Shown: positions 41,800 to 51,572 of the stretch, in pieces
How positions within the stretch are numbered: position 1 is the first letter of the stretch
How the letters are laid out: every line of letters starts with the position of its first letter
Assembly (NCBI RefSeq): GCF_017916475.1
Contig: NZ_JAFMTB010000002.1
Location: 1,054,001 to 1,118,000 of the forward strand
Source of the DNA: Patulibacter sp. SYSU D01012
GTDB lineage: Bacteria > Actinomycetota > Thermoleophilia > Solirubrobacterales > Solirubrobacteraceae
Direction: 5' to 3'
Length of the DNA: 64,000 nucleotides
The notes under the pieces: model-generated
Database searches by the model: none
Told to the model about the DNA's origin: nothing
Seen by the model: only the letters and a program-made list of their open reading frames with translations
Position numbers and translations under genes: made by a program

Positions 41800-41809
41800 A
41801 CCATACCGT
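41800..41809. promoter_or_regulatory. Shared divergent -10 between the ROK kinase and LCP genes
   Basis: The stretch ACCATACCGT reads TATGGT on the minus strand (7 nt before GTG 41792) and CATACC/TACCGT on the plus strand (6 or 4 nt before ATG 41814). The two start codons are only about 21 bp apart, so one near-symmetric -10 region must serve both leaderless transcripts. Confidence 0.55.
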
Positions 41810-41813
41810 CCTG

Positions 41814-43040
41814 ATGCAGGGACCCGACGACGACGCCCACGAGCGCCGGGGCGCCACGCCGGACGACCCGCCCTACACCGTGTACGGCGCAGGGGCGCGG
41901 CAGCCGCGCCGTCCGCGCGCGCCCGAGCACGTGGACCGCACCGTCGGCGCCGAGCACGAGGACGACGCCCCCTACACCGTGTACCGCGCCGAACGGCGGC
42001 GCGGCGAGGGCGGCGGCGAGCCGGGCGCCCCGCGCCCGCGCCGCCGCCTGCCGGGCTTCGGTCGCCCGCGCCGGGGCGGCCTGGGTCGCCGCGTCCTGCG
42101 CGCCGTGCTGCTCGTCGTCGTCGGCTGGATCGTCCTCTCGGGCGTGCTCTTCGTCGTCTCGGCGACGATCCACCAGCAGGGCGACGCCGACGACCTGCTC
42201 GGCGGCGGCGGCGCGCCGTTCACCCCGACGAACGTGCTGGTGCTCGGCACGGACGCCCGCCCGCCGGGGTCGAAGGAGCCCGGCAGCGAGGGCGGCTCCG
42301 CGCGTACGGACACGATGATGCTGATGCGCACCGGCGGCTTCGCGAACGCGAAGCTCTCCGTCCCGCGCGACACGCTCGTCGACATCCCGGGCCACGGCCG
42401 GCAGAAGATCAACGCGGCCTACGCCTTCGGCGGCGTCCGCGGCTCCGTCGCCGCCGTCGAGCGGCTGACCGACATCGACGTCAACCACGTCGCCACGATC
42501 GACTTCGAGAACTTCCCGCAGCTCATCGACGCCATGGGCGGCGTCCGGTACAAGGCGAAGACCTGCCTGACCGCGGACGTCTCCGGCGGCGCCAACCGCC
42601 CCCGCGCCGGCGTGGCCGTGGGCTACGACAAGTTCAAGGGCGGGACGTCGTTCCGGCTGAAGAAGGGCCGGACGTACACGCTCAACGGCGCCGCGGCCCT
42701 GGCGCTCGCCCGCGTGCGCAAGAACCGCTGCGACGCCGCCCAGGACGACACGAACCGGGCCGGCCGCCAGCAGGAGATCCTCGGCGCGATGAAGCGCCGC
42801 GTCCTCTCCCCCGCCGGCTTCGTGCGGCTGCCCTTCATCGCGTGGAAGGCGCCGCAGGCCGTCAAGACGGACATGGGCGGCTTCTCGCTGCTCGGCGTGG
42901 CGATCGGCCAGTTCCTGCCGGGAAAGAGCTCGAACGCCGTGCTCAAGCCGTCGGGCGCCGGGACCGACATGTACGGCGGCCAGGGCCTGATCGTGTCGCC
43001 CGCCGACGTCGCGAAGGCCCGGCGGCGCTTCGACCGCTAA
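41814..43040 (+). CDS. LytR-CpsA-Psr (LCP) family protein
   Basis: A 408-residue membrane protein. The cytoplasmic head (~90 residues) is charged and contains the motif YTVY twice (residues 21-24 and 54-57, each as D-D-x-P-YTVY). One membrane helix covers ~95-117. The extracytoplasmic LCP domain has TNVLVLGTDARPPG, ARTDTMMLMR, LSVPRDTLVDIPGHGRQKIN and YAFGGVRG, with the Arg/Asp residues that bind polyprenyl pyrophosphate. LCP enzymes attach wall polymers such as arabinogalactan or teichoic acids to peptidoglycan. The C-terminal end is free of an LytR_C domain. Confidence 0.92.
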   Translation: MQGPDDDAHERRGATPDDPPYTVYGAGARQPRRPRAPEHVDRTVGAEHEDDAPYTVYRAERRRGEGGGEPGAPRPRRRLPGFGRPRRGGLGRRVLRAVLLVVVGWIVLSGVLFVVSATIHQQGDADDLLGGGGAPFTPTNVLVLGTDARPPGSKEPGSEGGSARTDTMMLMRTGGFANAKLSVPRDTLVDIPGHGRQKINAAYAFGGVRGSVAAVERLTDIDVNHVATIDFENFPQLIDAMGGVRYKAKTCLTADVSGGANRPRAGVAVGYDKFKGGTSFRLKKGRTYTLNGAAALALARVRKNRCDAAQDDTNRAGRQQEILGAMKRRVLSPAGFVRLPFIAWKAPQAVKTDMGGFSLLGVAIGQFLPGKSSNAVLKPSGAGTDMYGGQGLIVSPADVAKARRRFDR

Positions 43041-43058
43041 CGCGGGCCGCCGCGCCCC

Positions 43059-43376
43059 TCAGGCGCCGGCAGGCCGCGGCGGCTTCGGCTTCGGCGCCGC
43101 GTCCGCGGCCTTCTTCCGCTCCTCGCGCTGGCGCCGCACCTTGTCGTCGTGCGCGTCGGCGCCCGCCTCGGCGGCGCGCTCGAGCTCGCGGTTGCCCTTC
43201 GCCGTGCCGTAGTCGTTGGCGTAGAAGCCGCTGCCCTTGAAGTGCACGGCGGGCGCGTGCAGGACCCGCTCGAGCGGCACGCCCGTGTCCGGGTCGTGGG
43301 TCAGCGGGTCCGCCGAGATGGGCTGCAGGACCTCGAACGTGGTCCCGTCGGGGCGGCGGTACTCGTAGATCGGCAC
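43059..43376 (-). CDS. FmdB-like protein without the zinc cysteines (copy 1)
   Basis: A 105-residue protein. Residues 1-58 follow FmdB (MPIYEYRRPDGTTFEVLQPI, SADPLTHDPDTGVPLERVLH, APAVHFKGSGFYANDYG). In ordinary FmdB the loops are CxxCG and CPxCGG; here both read as PDG and DPDTG, with no cysteine in the protein. So a zinc-free version is clear. The tail is charged (AEAGADAHDDKVRRQREERK) and Pro/Lys-rich. Starts 15 bp after the second copy, in the same direction; both probably share the CIRCE-controlled promoter at 43752-43814. Confidence 0.85.
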   Translation of the reverse strand: MPIYEYRRPDGTTFEVLQPISADPLTHDPDTGVPLERVLHAPAVHFKGSGFYANDYGTAKGNRELERAAEAGADAHDDKVRRQREERKKAADAAPKPKPPRPAGA

Positions 43377-43391
43377 GGCCGGGCCCCGGCG

Positions 43392-43742
43392 TCAGTCCTT
43401 CGCGCCGCCCGAGGACGCGGAGGACGTCGACGCCGCGCCGCCCGAGGACGACGACGACGAGGAGGCGTCCGACGAGCCGGACGAGGACGACCCGGCGTCG
43501 GAGGACGAGGCGGAGGAGGACCCGGCGTCGGAGGAGCCCTCGGTCCCGCTCCCGGCCGGCCGCTTGCGCGTGCCGTAGTCCGTGTTGTGGAAGCCGGAGC
43601 CCTTGAAGTGGATCGCGGGCGCGCTCAGCACCCGCTCGACGGGGACGCCGGTGTCCGGATCCTGCGTCAGTGCCTCGTCGGAGAACTTCTGCAGGACTTC
43701 GAAGGTGGACCCGTCGGGCCGGCGGTACTCGTAGATGGGCAT
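43392..43742 (-). CDS. FmdB-like protein without the zinc cysteines (copy 2, Ser-rich tail)
   Basis: A 116-residue protein, closely similar to the copy downstream over residues 1-60 (MPIYEYRRPDGSTFEVLQKF, SDEALTQDPDTGVPVERVLS, APAIHFKGSGFHNTDYG), again with both CxxC pairs replaced. The rest is a striking Ser/Asp/Ala/Gly low-complexity tail (SSDAGSSSASSSDAGSSSSG). Start ATG 43742 lies 9 nt after TATACT. The tandem arrangement suggests duplication followed by divergence of the tails. Canonical FmdB proteins are small regulators of uncertain function. Confidence 0.85.
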   Translation of the reverse strand: MPIYEYRRPDGSTFEVLQKFSDEALTQDPDTGVPVERVLSAPAIHFKGSGFHNTDYGTRKRPAGSGTEGSSDAGSSSASSSDAGSSSSGSSDASSSSSSSGGAASTSSASSGGAKD

Positions 43743-43751
43743 GGCCCCACG

Positions 43752-43757
43752 AGTATA
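43752..43757 (-). promoter_or_regulatory. -10 hexamer (TATACT) of the FmdB pair
   Basis: TATACT on the minus strand lies 9 nt before the ATG at 43742, so transcription should start within about 3 nt of the start codon. No good -35 match (TTGACA) is visible 17 bp upstream. Confidence 0.65.
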
Positions 43758-43787
43758 GGCCGCCGACGGCCGACGGGCGAGGCCCCC

Positions 43788-43814
43788 TTGGCACTCCCTG
43801 GACGAGAGTGCCAA
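43788..43814. promoter_or_regulatory. CIRCE element (HrcA operator)
   Basis: TTGGCACTC - 9 nt - GAGTGCCAA is a perfect 9-9-9 dyad. It matches the CIRCE consensus TTAGCACTC-N9-GAGTGCTAA at 16 of 18 arm positions. It lies about 30 bp upstream of the -10 of the FmdB genes and 10 bp after the stop of the esterase gene. HrcA represses such genes until heat shock. A mere terminator hairpin for the esterase gene is the alternative, but the exact arm sequence and spacing favour CIRCE. Confidence 0.85.
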
Positions 43815-43824
43815 GGGCCGCGCC

Positions 43825-44985
43825 TCATGCCGCGCCGCCGCCCCGCACGGCCGGCTCGACCTCGAGCATCCCGCGCAGCAGCGAGGCCACCTCGAGCATG
43901 GCGTCGCGCGACCGGCGCCCCACGCCGAAGGTGTTGCCGAAGCCGTGGATCAGGTCGGGCATCCGCCGGGCCAGCACCGGCACGCCGGCGTCGCGCAGAC
44001 GCTCGGCGTACGCCTCGCCCTCGTCGCGCAGCGGGTCGAAGCCCGCGGTGACGATCAGCGCCGGCGCCAGGCCGCGCAGGTCCTCGGCGACGCCGGGCGA
44101 CACGCGGACGTCGTGCCGGTCGGCCGCGCCGGGCTGCCCCGCCACCCCGATGTAGTGGTGCTCGCACCACGACATCGACGCGTCCTCCAGGTAGAAGCCG
44201 TGGCCGAAGACGTCGGCCGTGCGGTGCCGTCGCGTCGAGTCGAGCTTGGGATAGAGCAGCAGCTGCAGGTCGGGGGCGCGCCCGCCCTCGCGCCGCGCGG
44301 TCTGGGCCACGATCGCGGCCAGGTTGCCGCCCGCGCTGTCGCCGCCGACCGCCAGGCGGTCCGGGTCGGCGCCCAGCTCCTCGGCGTGCGCGACGGTCCA
44401 GCGCCACGCGGCCTCCGCGTCGTCCGGCGCCGCGGGCCACGGGTGCTCCGGGGCCAGCCGGTACTCCACGGACAGCACGAGGATCCCGGCCGTCCGGCAG
44501 AGCATCCGGCACAGCGCGTCGTGCGAGTCCAGGTCGCCCAGGACGAAGCCGCCGCCGTGGACGAAGAGCAGCAGCGGCGGCCGGTCGCCGAGCGGCTGCC
44601 ACGTCAGCGCCGGGTTGCGGACGCCGCCGGGCCGGTAGAGCCGCGCGCGCAGGGGGCCCGTGGCGCCGTCGACCCGCAGGTCCTCGGCGGCCGCGACCGG
44701 GATCGGCCGGCCGGACGCCACGAGCGCCTCGTGCCGCAGCGTCTTCCGTGCCTGCGGCACCGGCTGCTCGTGCCAGGCGGGGTACCCCAGGCGGTCGCGG
44801 AGCGCCAGCATCGCCTGCGTCGGCGCGTCCAGCACCTGCCCCTCGAGCACGACCGGCCGGCGCAGGTGCACGCGGCGGTTCGGTCCTCCGCGGGCCCCCA
44901 GCAGGCGCAGGGCCTGGCGCTCGAAGCGGCCCTGCAGGCCCAGCTTCGGCGGCGGCGCGGGACGGGGCTGGCGGCGGAGGCGCAT
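43825..44985 (-). CDS. Alpha/beta hydrolase, hormone-sensitive-lipase (esterase) family
   Basis: A 386-residue esterase. The oxyanion motif FVHGGGF is at 141-147 (H143), the nucleophile Ser217 sits in GGDSAGG, the acid is likely Asp in TAGFDPLRDEGE and the His in LIHGFGN near the end. These are the HSL/bacterial family IV signatures. Residues 1-95 form a basic N-terminal region and cap (ARGGPNRRVHLRRPVVLEGQ). Substrates are probably short or medium acyl esters. TAGGGT lies 6 nt before the ATG, so a leaderless mRNA is expected. Divergent from glyS. Confidence 0.92.
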   Translation of the reverse strand: MRLRRQPRPAPPPKLGLQGRFERQALRLLGARGGPNRRVHLRRPVVLEGQVLDAPTQAMLALRDRLGYPAWHEQPVPQARKTLRHEALVASGRPIPVAAAEDLRVDGATGPLRARLYRPGGVRNPALTWQPLGDRPPLLLFVHGGGFVLGDLDSHDALCRMLCRTAGILVLSVEYRLAPEHPWPAAPDDAEAAWRWTVAHAEELGADPDRLAVGGDSAGGNLAAIVAQTARREGGRAPDLQLLLYPKLDSTRRHRTADVFGHGFYLEDASMSWCEHHYIGVAGQPGAADRHDVRVSPGVAEDLRGLAPALIVTAGFDPLRDEGEAYAERLRDAGVPVLARRMPDLIHGFGNTFGVGRRSRDAMLEVASLLRGMLEVEPAVRGGGAA

Positions 44986-45025
44986 GCGCGCACCCTACCG
45001 GCGGTCGCAACACGGCGCGAGCGGT

Positions 45026-45043
45026 GGCTACTCGCACGTAGCC
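45026..45043. repeat. Short inverted repeat upstream of glyS
   Basis: GGCTAC - TCGCAC - GTAGCC is a 6-bp dyad between the divergent esterase and glyS genes, 33 bp before the glyS -10 (TACCCT, 45076-45081). It may be an operator; no T-box features are present. Confidence 0.35.
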
Positions 45044-45088
45044 GCGCCTGCGCCCCGACGCCACCGGCGAGTCCGTACCCTCCTGCGC

Positions 45089-46456
45089 ATGGCCTCCGAC
45101 GTCGTGACCATGGACAAGATCGTCGCCCTCTGCAAGCGGCGCGGATTCGTGTTCCCCGCCTCGGAGATCTACGGCGGCATCGCGAACACGTACGACTACG
45201 GCCACTACGGCGTCCTGCTCGTGCAGAACGTGAAGAACGAGTGGTGGAAGGCGATGCTCCAGGACCGCGACGACATCGTCGCCCTGGACTCCGCGATCAT
45301 CCAGCACCCCTCGGTCTGGAAGTCGTCGGGCCACCTCGACGGCTTCTCCGACCCGCTCGTGCAGTGCCTGGGCAAGTGCAAGAAGCGCTTCCGCCTGGAC
45401 CACCTGCAGGAGGCCGCGGTCGAGGCCGGCGAGGACCCCGCGCAGGTGCGCTGCCCCGTCTGCGGCGGCGAGCTGTCCGAGCCGCGCGAGTTCAACCTCA
45501 TGTTCAAGACGCAGATCGGCACGGTGGAGGACACCGCGTCGACCGTCTACCTGCGGCCCGAGACCGCGCAGGGCATCTTCGTGGACTTCAAGCAGGTCCT
45601 GGCGATCGCGCGCAAGAAGCCGCCGTTCGGCATCGCGCAGATCGGCAAGTCGTTCCGCAACGAGATCACCCCCGGCAACTTCATCTTCCGCACGCTCGAG
45701 TTCGAGCAGATGGAGATGGAGTTCTTCCACCCGCCGGCCGAGTCCACGGAGTGGTACGAGCACTGGAAGGCCGCGCGCTTCGGCTGGTACCGCACGCTCG
45801 GCATCCGCGAGTCGCACCTGCGCCTGCGCGACCACGAGCAGGACGAGCTCTCCCACTACTCCTCGCGCACCGTCGACGTGGAGTACCTGTTCCCCATCGG
45901 CTGGTCCGAGCTGGAGGGCGTGGCGGACCGCGGCAGCTTCGACCTGACGCAGCACGCCCAGGGCGCCAAGACGAAGATCGAGGTGTACGACGAGGCGACG
46001 AAGGAGCGCTACGTCCCGCACGTCATCGAGCCCGCCGCCGGCGTCGGCCGCGCGACGCTGGCCTTCCTCGTCGACGCGTACGACGAGGAGGAGGTCGAGG
46101 GCGACGTCCGCACCGTCCTGCGCCTGCACCCGCGCCTGGCGCCCGTCAAGGTCGCCGTCTTCCCGCTCGTGAAGAAGGACGGCCAGCCCGAGCTGGCGCA
46201 GGAGGTCCGCGACCTGCTGCGCGCCGTCGGCCAGACCGAGTACGACGAGTCGGGGGCGATCGGCAAGCGCTACCGCCGCCAGGACGAGATCGGCACCCCC
46301 TGGTGCGTGACGATCGACCACCAGACGCTCGAGGACCGCACCGTCACCGTGCGCGACCGCGACAGCCTGGAGCAGACGCGCGTGGCCATCGACGACCTCG
46401 TCGCCCTCTTCGCCGGCCGCCTCGCCCAGCCCTGGACCTCGCCGAAGGGCGAGTAG
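45089..46456 (+). CDS. glyS: Glycyl-tRNA synthetase (dimeric, eukaryote-like type)
   Basis: A 455-residue class II synthetase of the alpha2 type. Motifs: RGFVFPASEIYGGIANTYDY, a zinc-ribbon-like insert (CLGKCKKRF ... CPVCGGEL), motif 2 GIAQIGKSFRNEITPGNFIF, RTLEFEQMEMEFF, and motif 3 in AAGVGRATLAFLVDAY. The C-terminal anticodon-binding domain runs from ~340 (LAPVKVAVFPLVKKDGQPEL to DLVALFAG). ATG 45089 is 7 nt after TACCCT. Confidence 0.97.
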   Translation: MASDVVTMDKIVALCKRRGFVFPASEIYGGIANTYDYGHYGVLLVQNVKNEWWKAMLQDRDDIVALDSAIIQHPSVWKSSGHLDGFSDPLVQCLGKCKKRFRLDHLQEAAVEAGEDPAQVRCPVCGGELSEPREFNLMFKTQIGTVEDTASTVYLRPETAQGIFVDFKQVLAIARKKPPFGIAQIGKSFRNEITPGNFIFRTLEFEQMEMEFFHPPAESTEWYEHWKAARFGWYRTLGIRESHLRLRDHEQDELSHYSSRTVDVEYLFPIGWSELEGVADRGSFDLTQHAQGAKTKIEVYDEATKERYVPHVIEPAAGVGRATLAFLVDAYDEEEVEGDVRTVLRLHPRLAPVKVAVFPLVKKDGQPELAQEVRDLLRAVGQTEYDESGAIGKRYRRQDEIGTPWCVTIDHQTLEDRTVTVRDRDSLEQTRVAIDDLVALFAGRLAQPWTSPKGE

Positions 46457-46510
46457 CCGGCCCGCGGCGCGGCGCCCCGCGCCGCGCCACCGCCGCTCGG
46501 CGCCTCTCAC

Positions 46511-47176
46511 ATGTCGACCGTCGACCACCCCCGCTTCTCCGCCGTCTGGTCGTGGCTCATGCGGCGGGAGCCGGCGGCGCTCGCCCACGGTCGCCGACTC
46601 CTGCTGGACGGCGCCCGCGGGCGGGTGCTCGAGGTCGGGGCGGGCACCGGGGCGAACTTCGCGCACTACGGCGCCGGCGTGACCGAGGTCGTCGCGGTCG
46701 AGCCCGAGCCGTCGCTGCGCGCGCAGGCCGCGGCGGCCGCCGGGCGCGCGGCGGCCGGCGCCGGTCCGCGCATCACCGTCGCGGACGGCACGTTCGACGC
46801 GCTGCCGCCCGTCGCCCGCGGGCCGTTCGACGTCGTCGTCTGCTCGCTCGTCCTCTGCACCGTCCCGGACCTGGACAGCGCCCTGCGCACGGCCCACGCC
46901 GCGCTGCGCCCGGGCGGCGAGCTGCGCTACTACGAGCACGTGGCGGCGGACGGCCCGCTCGGCGCGCTGCAGCGGGCGGTCGACGCGACGTTCTGGCCCC
47001 GCGCGTTCGGCGGTTGCCACACGCACCGCGACACCGTCGGCGCGATCGAGCGGGCCGGCTTCGCCCGGGTGCGCCACCGCGACGTCCGCGCGGTGCCGGC
47101 GTGGGTGCCGCTCCCCGTCGCGCCGATGGCGCTCGGCGTCGCCCGTCGACCCGACGCCGCTCAGAGGTCGCGGTAG
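46511..47176 (+). CDS. Class I SAM-dependent methyltransferase
   Basis: A 221-residue methyltransferase with motif I VLEVGAGTGANFAHYG near residues 39-54, acidic EPEPSL after the second strand, and post-motif FDVVVCSLVLCTVPDLDSAL. The pattern LRPGGELRYYEHV and the C-terminal CHTHRDTVGAIERAGF resemble METTL7/phospholipid- or thiol-methyltransferase-like enzymes; the substrate is unknown. Its last 16 bp overlap the convergent TetR gene. Confidence 0.85.
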   Translation: MSTVDHPRFSAVWSWLMRREPAALAHGRRLLLDGARGRVLEVGAGTGANFAHYGAGVTEVVAVEPEPSLRAQAAAAAGRAAAGAGPRITVADGTFDALPPVARGPFDVVVCSLVLCTVPDLDSALRTAHAALRPGGELRYYEHVAADGPLGALQRAVDATFWPRAFGGCHTHRDTVGAIERAGFARVRHRDVRAVPAWVPLPVAPMALGVARRPDAAQRSR

Positions 47177-47769
47177 AGCCCGCGCGCGGCGGTCGCCGCC
47201 ACCTCGATCGCGGCGTCCATGTCGCGCGAGGGGTCGGCGAGCAGGCGCAGCGCCATCCCGTAGCCGAACCCGAGCATGACGTCCGCGACGGTCTCGGGGT
47301 CCGCCACGAGCTCGAGGACGCCCTCGGCCTGCAGCTGCTTGCTGCGGGCGGCGATGGCGTCCGTCATCCCCTGCATCACCGACGCGAGCTCGTCCGCGAT
47401 CTCGGGCGTGCGCTGCGCGAGCGTGTAGAGCTCGAGCAGCATGGTCACGAACTCCGGCTCGTGCTTGACCGTCGCCTGCAGCGAGCGCACCCACTGACCC
47501 ACGAGCTCGTCGGCGGTGCGGGCCTTCTCGAGCTGCGCGGCCATCGCGGCGAAGCGCACCTCGGAGTCGCGCTTGGCGACCTCGACGAGCAGGCGCTCCT
47601 TCGAGCCGAAGTAGTAGTGCAGCAGGCCGCGCGAGACGCCGGCCTCGCGCGCCACGTGGTCGAACGTCGACCCCGCCACGCCGCGCCGCGCGACGCTCGT
47701 GCGCATCGCGTCCACGATGCGCAGCGCCTTGTCGGTCGCCAGCTGCCGCTTCGTGCCTTCGGTCGCCAC
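47161..47769 (-). CDS. TetR-family repressor, probable regulator of fadAB
   Basis: A 202-residue regulator from GTG 47769 (7 nt after TATCCT). The helix-turn-helix is clear: STFDHVAREAGVSRGLLHYY, FGSKERLLVEVAKRDSEV. The ligand-binding half (residues ~70-200) is a typical all-helical TetR_C. A perfect 16-bp palindrome lies 1 bp upstream of its own -10, and the same 14-bp core sits 1 bp upstream of the -10 of fadA at 60982. So I infer autoregulation and control of beta-oxidation, with acyl-CoA as the likely inducer. Confidence 0.88.
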   Translation of the reverse strand: MATEGTKRQLATDKALRIVDAMRTSVARRGVAGSTFDHVAREAGVSRGLLHYYFGSKERLLVEVAKRDSEVRFAAMAAQLEKARTADELVGQWVRSLQATVKHEPEFVTMLLELYTLAQRTPEIADELASVMQGMTDAIAARSKQLQAEGVLELVADPETVADVMLGFGYGMALRLLADPSRDMDAAIEVAATAARGLYRDL

Positions 47770-47783
47770 GCGGGAGAGGATAC

Positions 47784-47799
47784 CTGGCTGGCCAGCCAG
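47784..47799. promoter_or_regulatory. TetR operator (16-bp perfect palindrome)
   Basis: CTGGCTGGCCAGCCAG is self-complementary throughout and ends 1 bp before TATCCT (47777-47782), the -10 of the TetR gene. Binding here would block the promoter. Confidence 0.75.
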
Positions 47800-47832
47800 C
47801 CGAGGAGCGGCGTCCCGCGGCCGGCCCGAACG

Positions 47833-47862
47833 CGGTCCGGCGCCCACGTGGGCGCCGGACCG
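47833..47862 (-). terminator. 30-bp perfect palindrome
   Basis: The sequence from 47833 to 47862 is perfectly self-complementary (outer arm CGGTCCGGCGCCCAC). As RNA it would give a 13-bp stem with an ACGT loop. It is the second of two hairpins downstream of the gene ending at 47899. Confidence 0.7.
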
Positions 47863-47871
47863 GACGGGTGG

Positions 47872-47895
47872 GGCGCGCCGCCGGGGCGGCGCGCC
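47872..47895 (-). terminator. Hairpin just after the stop of the gene at 47899
   Basis: GGCGCGCCGCC (47872-47882) pairs with GGCGGCGCGCC (47885-47895); 11-bp arms with a 2-nt centre, so a ~9-bp stem with a larger loop in practice. Together with the palindrome at 47833 it makes a double terminator. Confidence 0.65.
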
Positions 47896-47898
47896 GGA

Positions 47899-48450
47899 TC
47901 AGCTGCCGGTGACCGGCGAGCTGGCGGTGCTGGACACCGCGCCGTTGCCGTTCTGCGACACCGTCGAGGACGTCGAGCCCACGGAGTAGTCGAGCTCCTC
48001 CTCCGGGCCGAAGACGAGGTCGAGCGCCTTCGAGCGCAGCGCGGGGACCGTGGCGACGGCCGTGCCGGCGCCGACGATGGCGAGGAGGAAGAGGCGGAGC
48101 TTGCCCTTCTTCTTCTTCGGGCCGGCGAGCTGCGACTTGGCGTCGAGCAGCGCGCTCGTGGCCTCGCGGACCTCGCTGTGGACCTTCTTGTCCTGCAGCA
48201 GGGCCTGCGGGTTGGCCGCCACCCGGGCGTAGGCCTTCTTCGCGGCCTCCGCCAGATCGCGCAGGTCGTCGTGCAGGTCCTCGTTGTTGATGAGGTTGCG
48301 GACCGCGTCCTCACGGGCGGCGATCTGCTTCGCCGCCTTCTTCGAGACCTTCTTCGACGCGGCGGTCGAGGCCTTCGTGGCCGCCGCCAGCTTCGCCGCC
48401 GACTTGGCCTGCTTGCGCATCTGCTTCTTGGACTGCGTCTTCAACGCCAT
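47899..48450 (-). CDS. Lys/Ala-rich protein with one membrane segment, unknown function
   Basis: A 183-residue protein behind a good ribosome site (ACGGAGGACC, then ATG). The first ~110 residues are Lys/Ala-rich and helical (SKKQMRKQAKSAAKLAAATK, KKVSKKAAKQIAAREDAVRN). A basic KKKKGKLR precedes a hydrophobic helix (LFLLAIVGAGTAVATVPALR, residues ~118-137), and a Ser/Thr-rich tail ends it. Histone-H1-like composition in the head suggests it could bind nucleic acid at the membrane, but I know no named family. TAGGGT at 48489-48494 may be its -10. Confidence 0.75.
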   Translation of the reverse strand: MALKTQSKKQMRKQAKSAAKLAAATKASTAASKKVSKKAAKQIAAREDAVRNLINNEDLHDDLRDLAEAAKKAYARVAANPQALLQDKKVHSEVREATSALLDAKSQLAGPKKKKGKLRLFLLAIVGAGTAVATVPALRSKALDLVFGPEEELDYSVGSTSSTVSQNGNGAVSSTASSPVTGS

Positions 48451-48509
48451 GGTCCTCCGTTCCGGGGTGATGAGGCCGAACGCCTGTGACCCTATCGTCA
48501 CTGCGGCGC

Positions 48510-50998
<2,489 letters not shown>

Positions 50999-51002
<4 letters not shown>

Positions 51003-51484
51003 GCGGCGTCCCCGTCCGTGGGGGCGGCGACGTCGATGGGGACCGTGCGGCGCCCCTGCTCCGGCTCGCGCAGGGGCAGCTCGACGCGCAGGATGCCGTC
51101 GCGATACGTCGCGCGCGCCGCGTCGGCGACGACGTCGGCCCCGAGCTGGACGACGCGCCGGAACGGCCCCGTCCCGATCTCGACCTGCTGGTACGTCCGG
51201 CCCTCGGACTCGCCGGCCGGCCGGTCGCCCGCGATCACGAGCTCGCGGCCGCGGATCTCCAGCCCCACGCGGCGCACGTCGACCCCGGCCAGGTCGGCGT
51301 GCACGACGGCGCACGCGCCGTCCGCGCCCTCCGGCGTCTCGTAGAAGACGTCGACGGCCGGCTCGAAGCCGGAGCGCCGCAGGCGGCCGCCCAGGCCGCG
51401 GTCGAGCACGCCGCCGAACAGCTCGTCCATCTCGCGGCGCATCCGCTCGAAGTTGGCGAACAGGTCGCCCTCGCGTGCACGCAT
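50999..51484 (-). CDS. Small heat-shock protein (Hsp20 / alpha-crystallin)
   Basis: A 161-residue chaperone that holds unfolded clients. The alpha-crystallin domain runs ~42-145: EPAVDVFYETPEGADG, VHADLAGVDVRRVGLEIRGR, ELVIAGDRPAGESEGRTYQQ, then YRDGILRVELPLREP (the family's A-x-x-x-NGVL position reads ATYRDGIL). The C-terminal IxI motif appears as VPIDV. Translationally coupled to lon, so holdase and protease are made together. The -10 TAGATT ends 6 nt before the ATG. Confidence 0.94.
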
Positions 51485-51490
51485 GGCTCG

Positions 51491-51496
51491 AATCTA
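51491..51496 (-). promoter_or_regulatory. -10 (TAGATT) of the hsp20-lon operon
   Basis: TAGATT on the minus strand followed by 6 nt and the ATG at 51484 implies a leaderless transcript. No CIRCE or HAIR (CTTGAGT-N7-ACTCAAG) sequence is visible in the 88-bp gap upstream. Confidence 0.6.
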
Positions 51497-51572
51497 CCCC
51501 GCGCGTGCCGGGAGGACACGGCGGGAGGACGTTCGCGCGGGTCGGGAGGGGGCGCCGCGCGGCGCCCGACGC

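Noticed and set aside
45026-45088. T-box leader for glyS
   Set aside because: The -10 lies 7 nt before the start, leaving no leader long enough for a T-box, and no T-box sequence is seen.
51485-51572. CIRCE or HAIR operator before hsp20-lon
   Set aside because: I searched both strands of the gap by eye for GCACTC/GAGTGC and CTTGAG/ACTCAAG arms and found none.
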